A stretch of 52,594 bases of DNA, from the NCBI GenBank assembly GCA_019113165.1, contig DXHV01000086.1, positions 1 to 52,594 on the forward strand, written 5' to 3'. Under the pieces are notes generated by a model. The model was not told the DNA's origin and made no database searches. It was given only the letters and a program-made list of their open reading frames with translations. The stretch comes from Candidatus Desulfovibrio intestinipullorum. GTDB lineage: Bacteria > Desulfobacterota > Desulfovibrionia > Desulfovibrionales > Desulfovibrionaceae. Position 1 is the stretch's first letter, and every line of letters starts with the position of its first letter. Positions 52,086 through 52,594 of this stretch are shown here, one piece after another. Position numbers and translations under genes: made by a program.

Positions 52086-52130
52086 AAAAAAAACCCTGCC
52101 CGCCGGAACATATCCCGGAACGGACAGGGG
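52086..52130 (-). terminator. Terminator for leftward transcription from the IS
   Basis: On the (-) strand CCCCTGTCCG pairs imperfectly with CGGGCAGGG and is followed by eight T. Confidence 0.7.
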
Positions 52131-52170
52131 AAAAACAACTGTTCCCTGATGCCAGGGTGTGCAGGGCCTA

Positions 52171-52594
52171 GGTCGTGTTGACAAATTCATGGGAGTGTTC
52201 CAGAAGGTGCACCCCTACACGACCTTTGCCCACATTAACGTATTGAAAATATTAAAATAAGAGGCGAATGACAGCGTGGTCTTCACATATCGTGTTGCAA
52301 GGCCACGCCATCTTTTAGCTTTTTGAAAATAGTTTTCCACCATGTGGCGTAACTTATAGAGATATTTGTCATAATCTCTTTGTTCTTTACGGTTGCTCCT
52401 GGGAGGTATAACCGGGATTGCGTTTTGACTGAGCACGTATTCAACAATGGCATCCGTGTCGTACCCCTTGTCAGCCAGGACATACTGGAGGGCAAGGTCT
52501 TCCAACAGCGGAATTCCCTGGGTACAATCAGCCTGATTTCCGGCTGTTATCAAGAATCTGATCGGCATTCCATGCGAGTCTACCGCTACGTGTA
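52171..52594 (-). mobile_element. Partial IS5-like insertion sequence
   Basis: The element's end is visible at GGTCGTGTTGACAAATTC, preceded by CCTA, and it continues past the window edge. The transposase C-terminus lies inside it. Confidence 0.8.
52215..52594 (-). CDS. IS5-family transposase, C-terminal part (cut by the window edge)
   Basis: At least 126 residues, open to the right edge. HVAVDSHGMPIRFLITAG is the typical strand before the second catalytic region of IS5/IS427 transposases. LADKGYDTDAIVEYV is next, followed by IPPRSNRKEQRDYDKYLYKLRHMVENYF, which contains the glutamate of the DDE triad, and KRWRGLATRYVKTTLSF. The visible part is intact with a normal stop. It encodes the DDE enzyme that moves the element. 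Confidence 0.88.
   Translation of the reverse strand, partial: HVAVDSHGMPIRFLITAGNQADCTQGIPLLEDLALQYVLADKGYDTDAIVEYVLSQNAIPVIPPRSNRKEQRDYDKYLYKLRHMVENYFQKAKRWRGLATRYVKTTLSFASYFNIFNTLMWAKVV

Overview
The window reads as a GC-rich chromosomal segment from a strictly anaerobic, sulfate-reducer-like deltaproteobacterium, most likely of the Desulfovibrionaceae. The basis is a TunR-type tungstate regulator (inactive tyrosine-recombinase fold plus two TOBE domains), a lipoprotein resembling the Desulfovibrio-centred DUF4851 family, a selenocysteine tRNA, the NiFe-hydrogenase maturase HypD, an iron-sulfur flavoprotein, an oxygen-labile L-serine dehydratase and a complete-looking classical menaquinone gene run. 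There are no plasmid or phage structural genes. Mobile DNA is limited to a partial IS5-like element at the right edge, a 99-bp MITE-like element after the alanine symporter gene, and repeat-rich spacers near both ends.

Layout. 85-2913: MBL hydrolase, iron-sulfur flavoprotein and a reduced PabB-PabC-like protein, the last two overlapping. 2914-4273: AT-richer spacer with a 54-bp nested palindrome and about 2.2 copies of a 327-bp tandem repeat, bracketed by two related hairpins. 4274-8636: tunR (-), then a DUF4198 periplasmic protein, a Tim44-like membrane protein and a PaaI-type thioesterase. 9036-9129: tRNA-Sec. 9360-12064: an EamA permease and MgtE, both (-). 12617-18525: a NadA-like protein, an AsmA-like membrane protein, an RlmI-type methyltransferase, a class V aminotransferase and a DUF1844 protein. 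18647-28097: argC, hypD, then menI-menF-menD-menB-menC-menE. 28189-31235: bioB followed by a bioD-bioA fusion on the (-) strand. 31612-35468: an M24 peptidase and an AGCS symporter separated by a 1.2-kb spacer with regulatory dyads. 35769-38414: four hsp20 genes (-). 38907-42413: dnaE. 43041-46192: glucokinase, a small ORF, a lipoprotein and a sigma-54 activator. 46372-51350: hrpB, a membrane protein and L-serine dehydratase. 51351-52594: repeat-rich spacer and the partial IS.

How the genes work together. MenF, MenD, MenC, MenE, MenB and MenI cover chorismate to 1,4-dihydroxy-2-naphthoate apart from the MenH step; menA and the final methyltransferase are not in the window. BioB and BioD-BioA supply the last three steps of biotin synthesis. 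The other loci are mostly single-gene housekeeping functions.

Most notable observations: (1) two hsp20 genes have near-duplicate leaders in which an identical 9-nt segment can pair with the Shine-Dalgarno region, a candidate RNA thermometer; (2) a PabB-PabC fusion homologue appears to have lost most of the chorismate-binding core and the PLP lysine; (3) a NadA homologue lacks the first of three expected cluster cysteines; (4) related palindrome and repeat modules occur at both ends of the window, about 48 kb apart. All calls come from reading the sequence; no database search was run.
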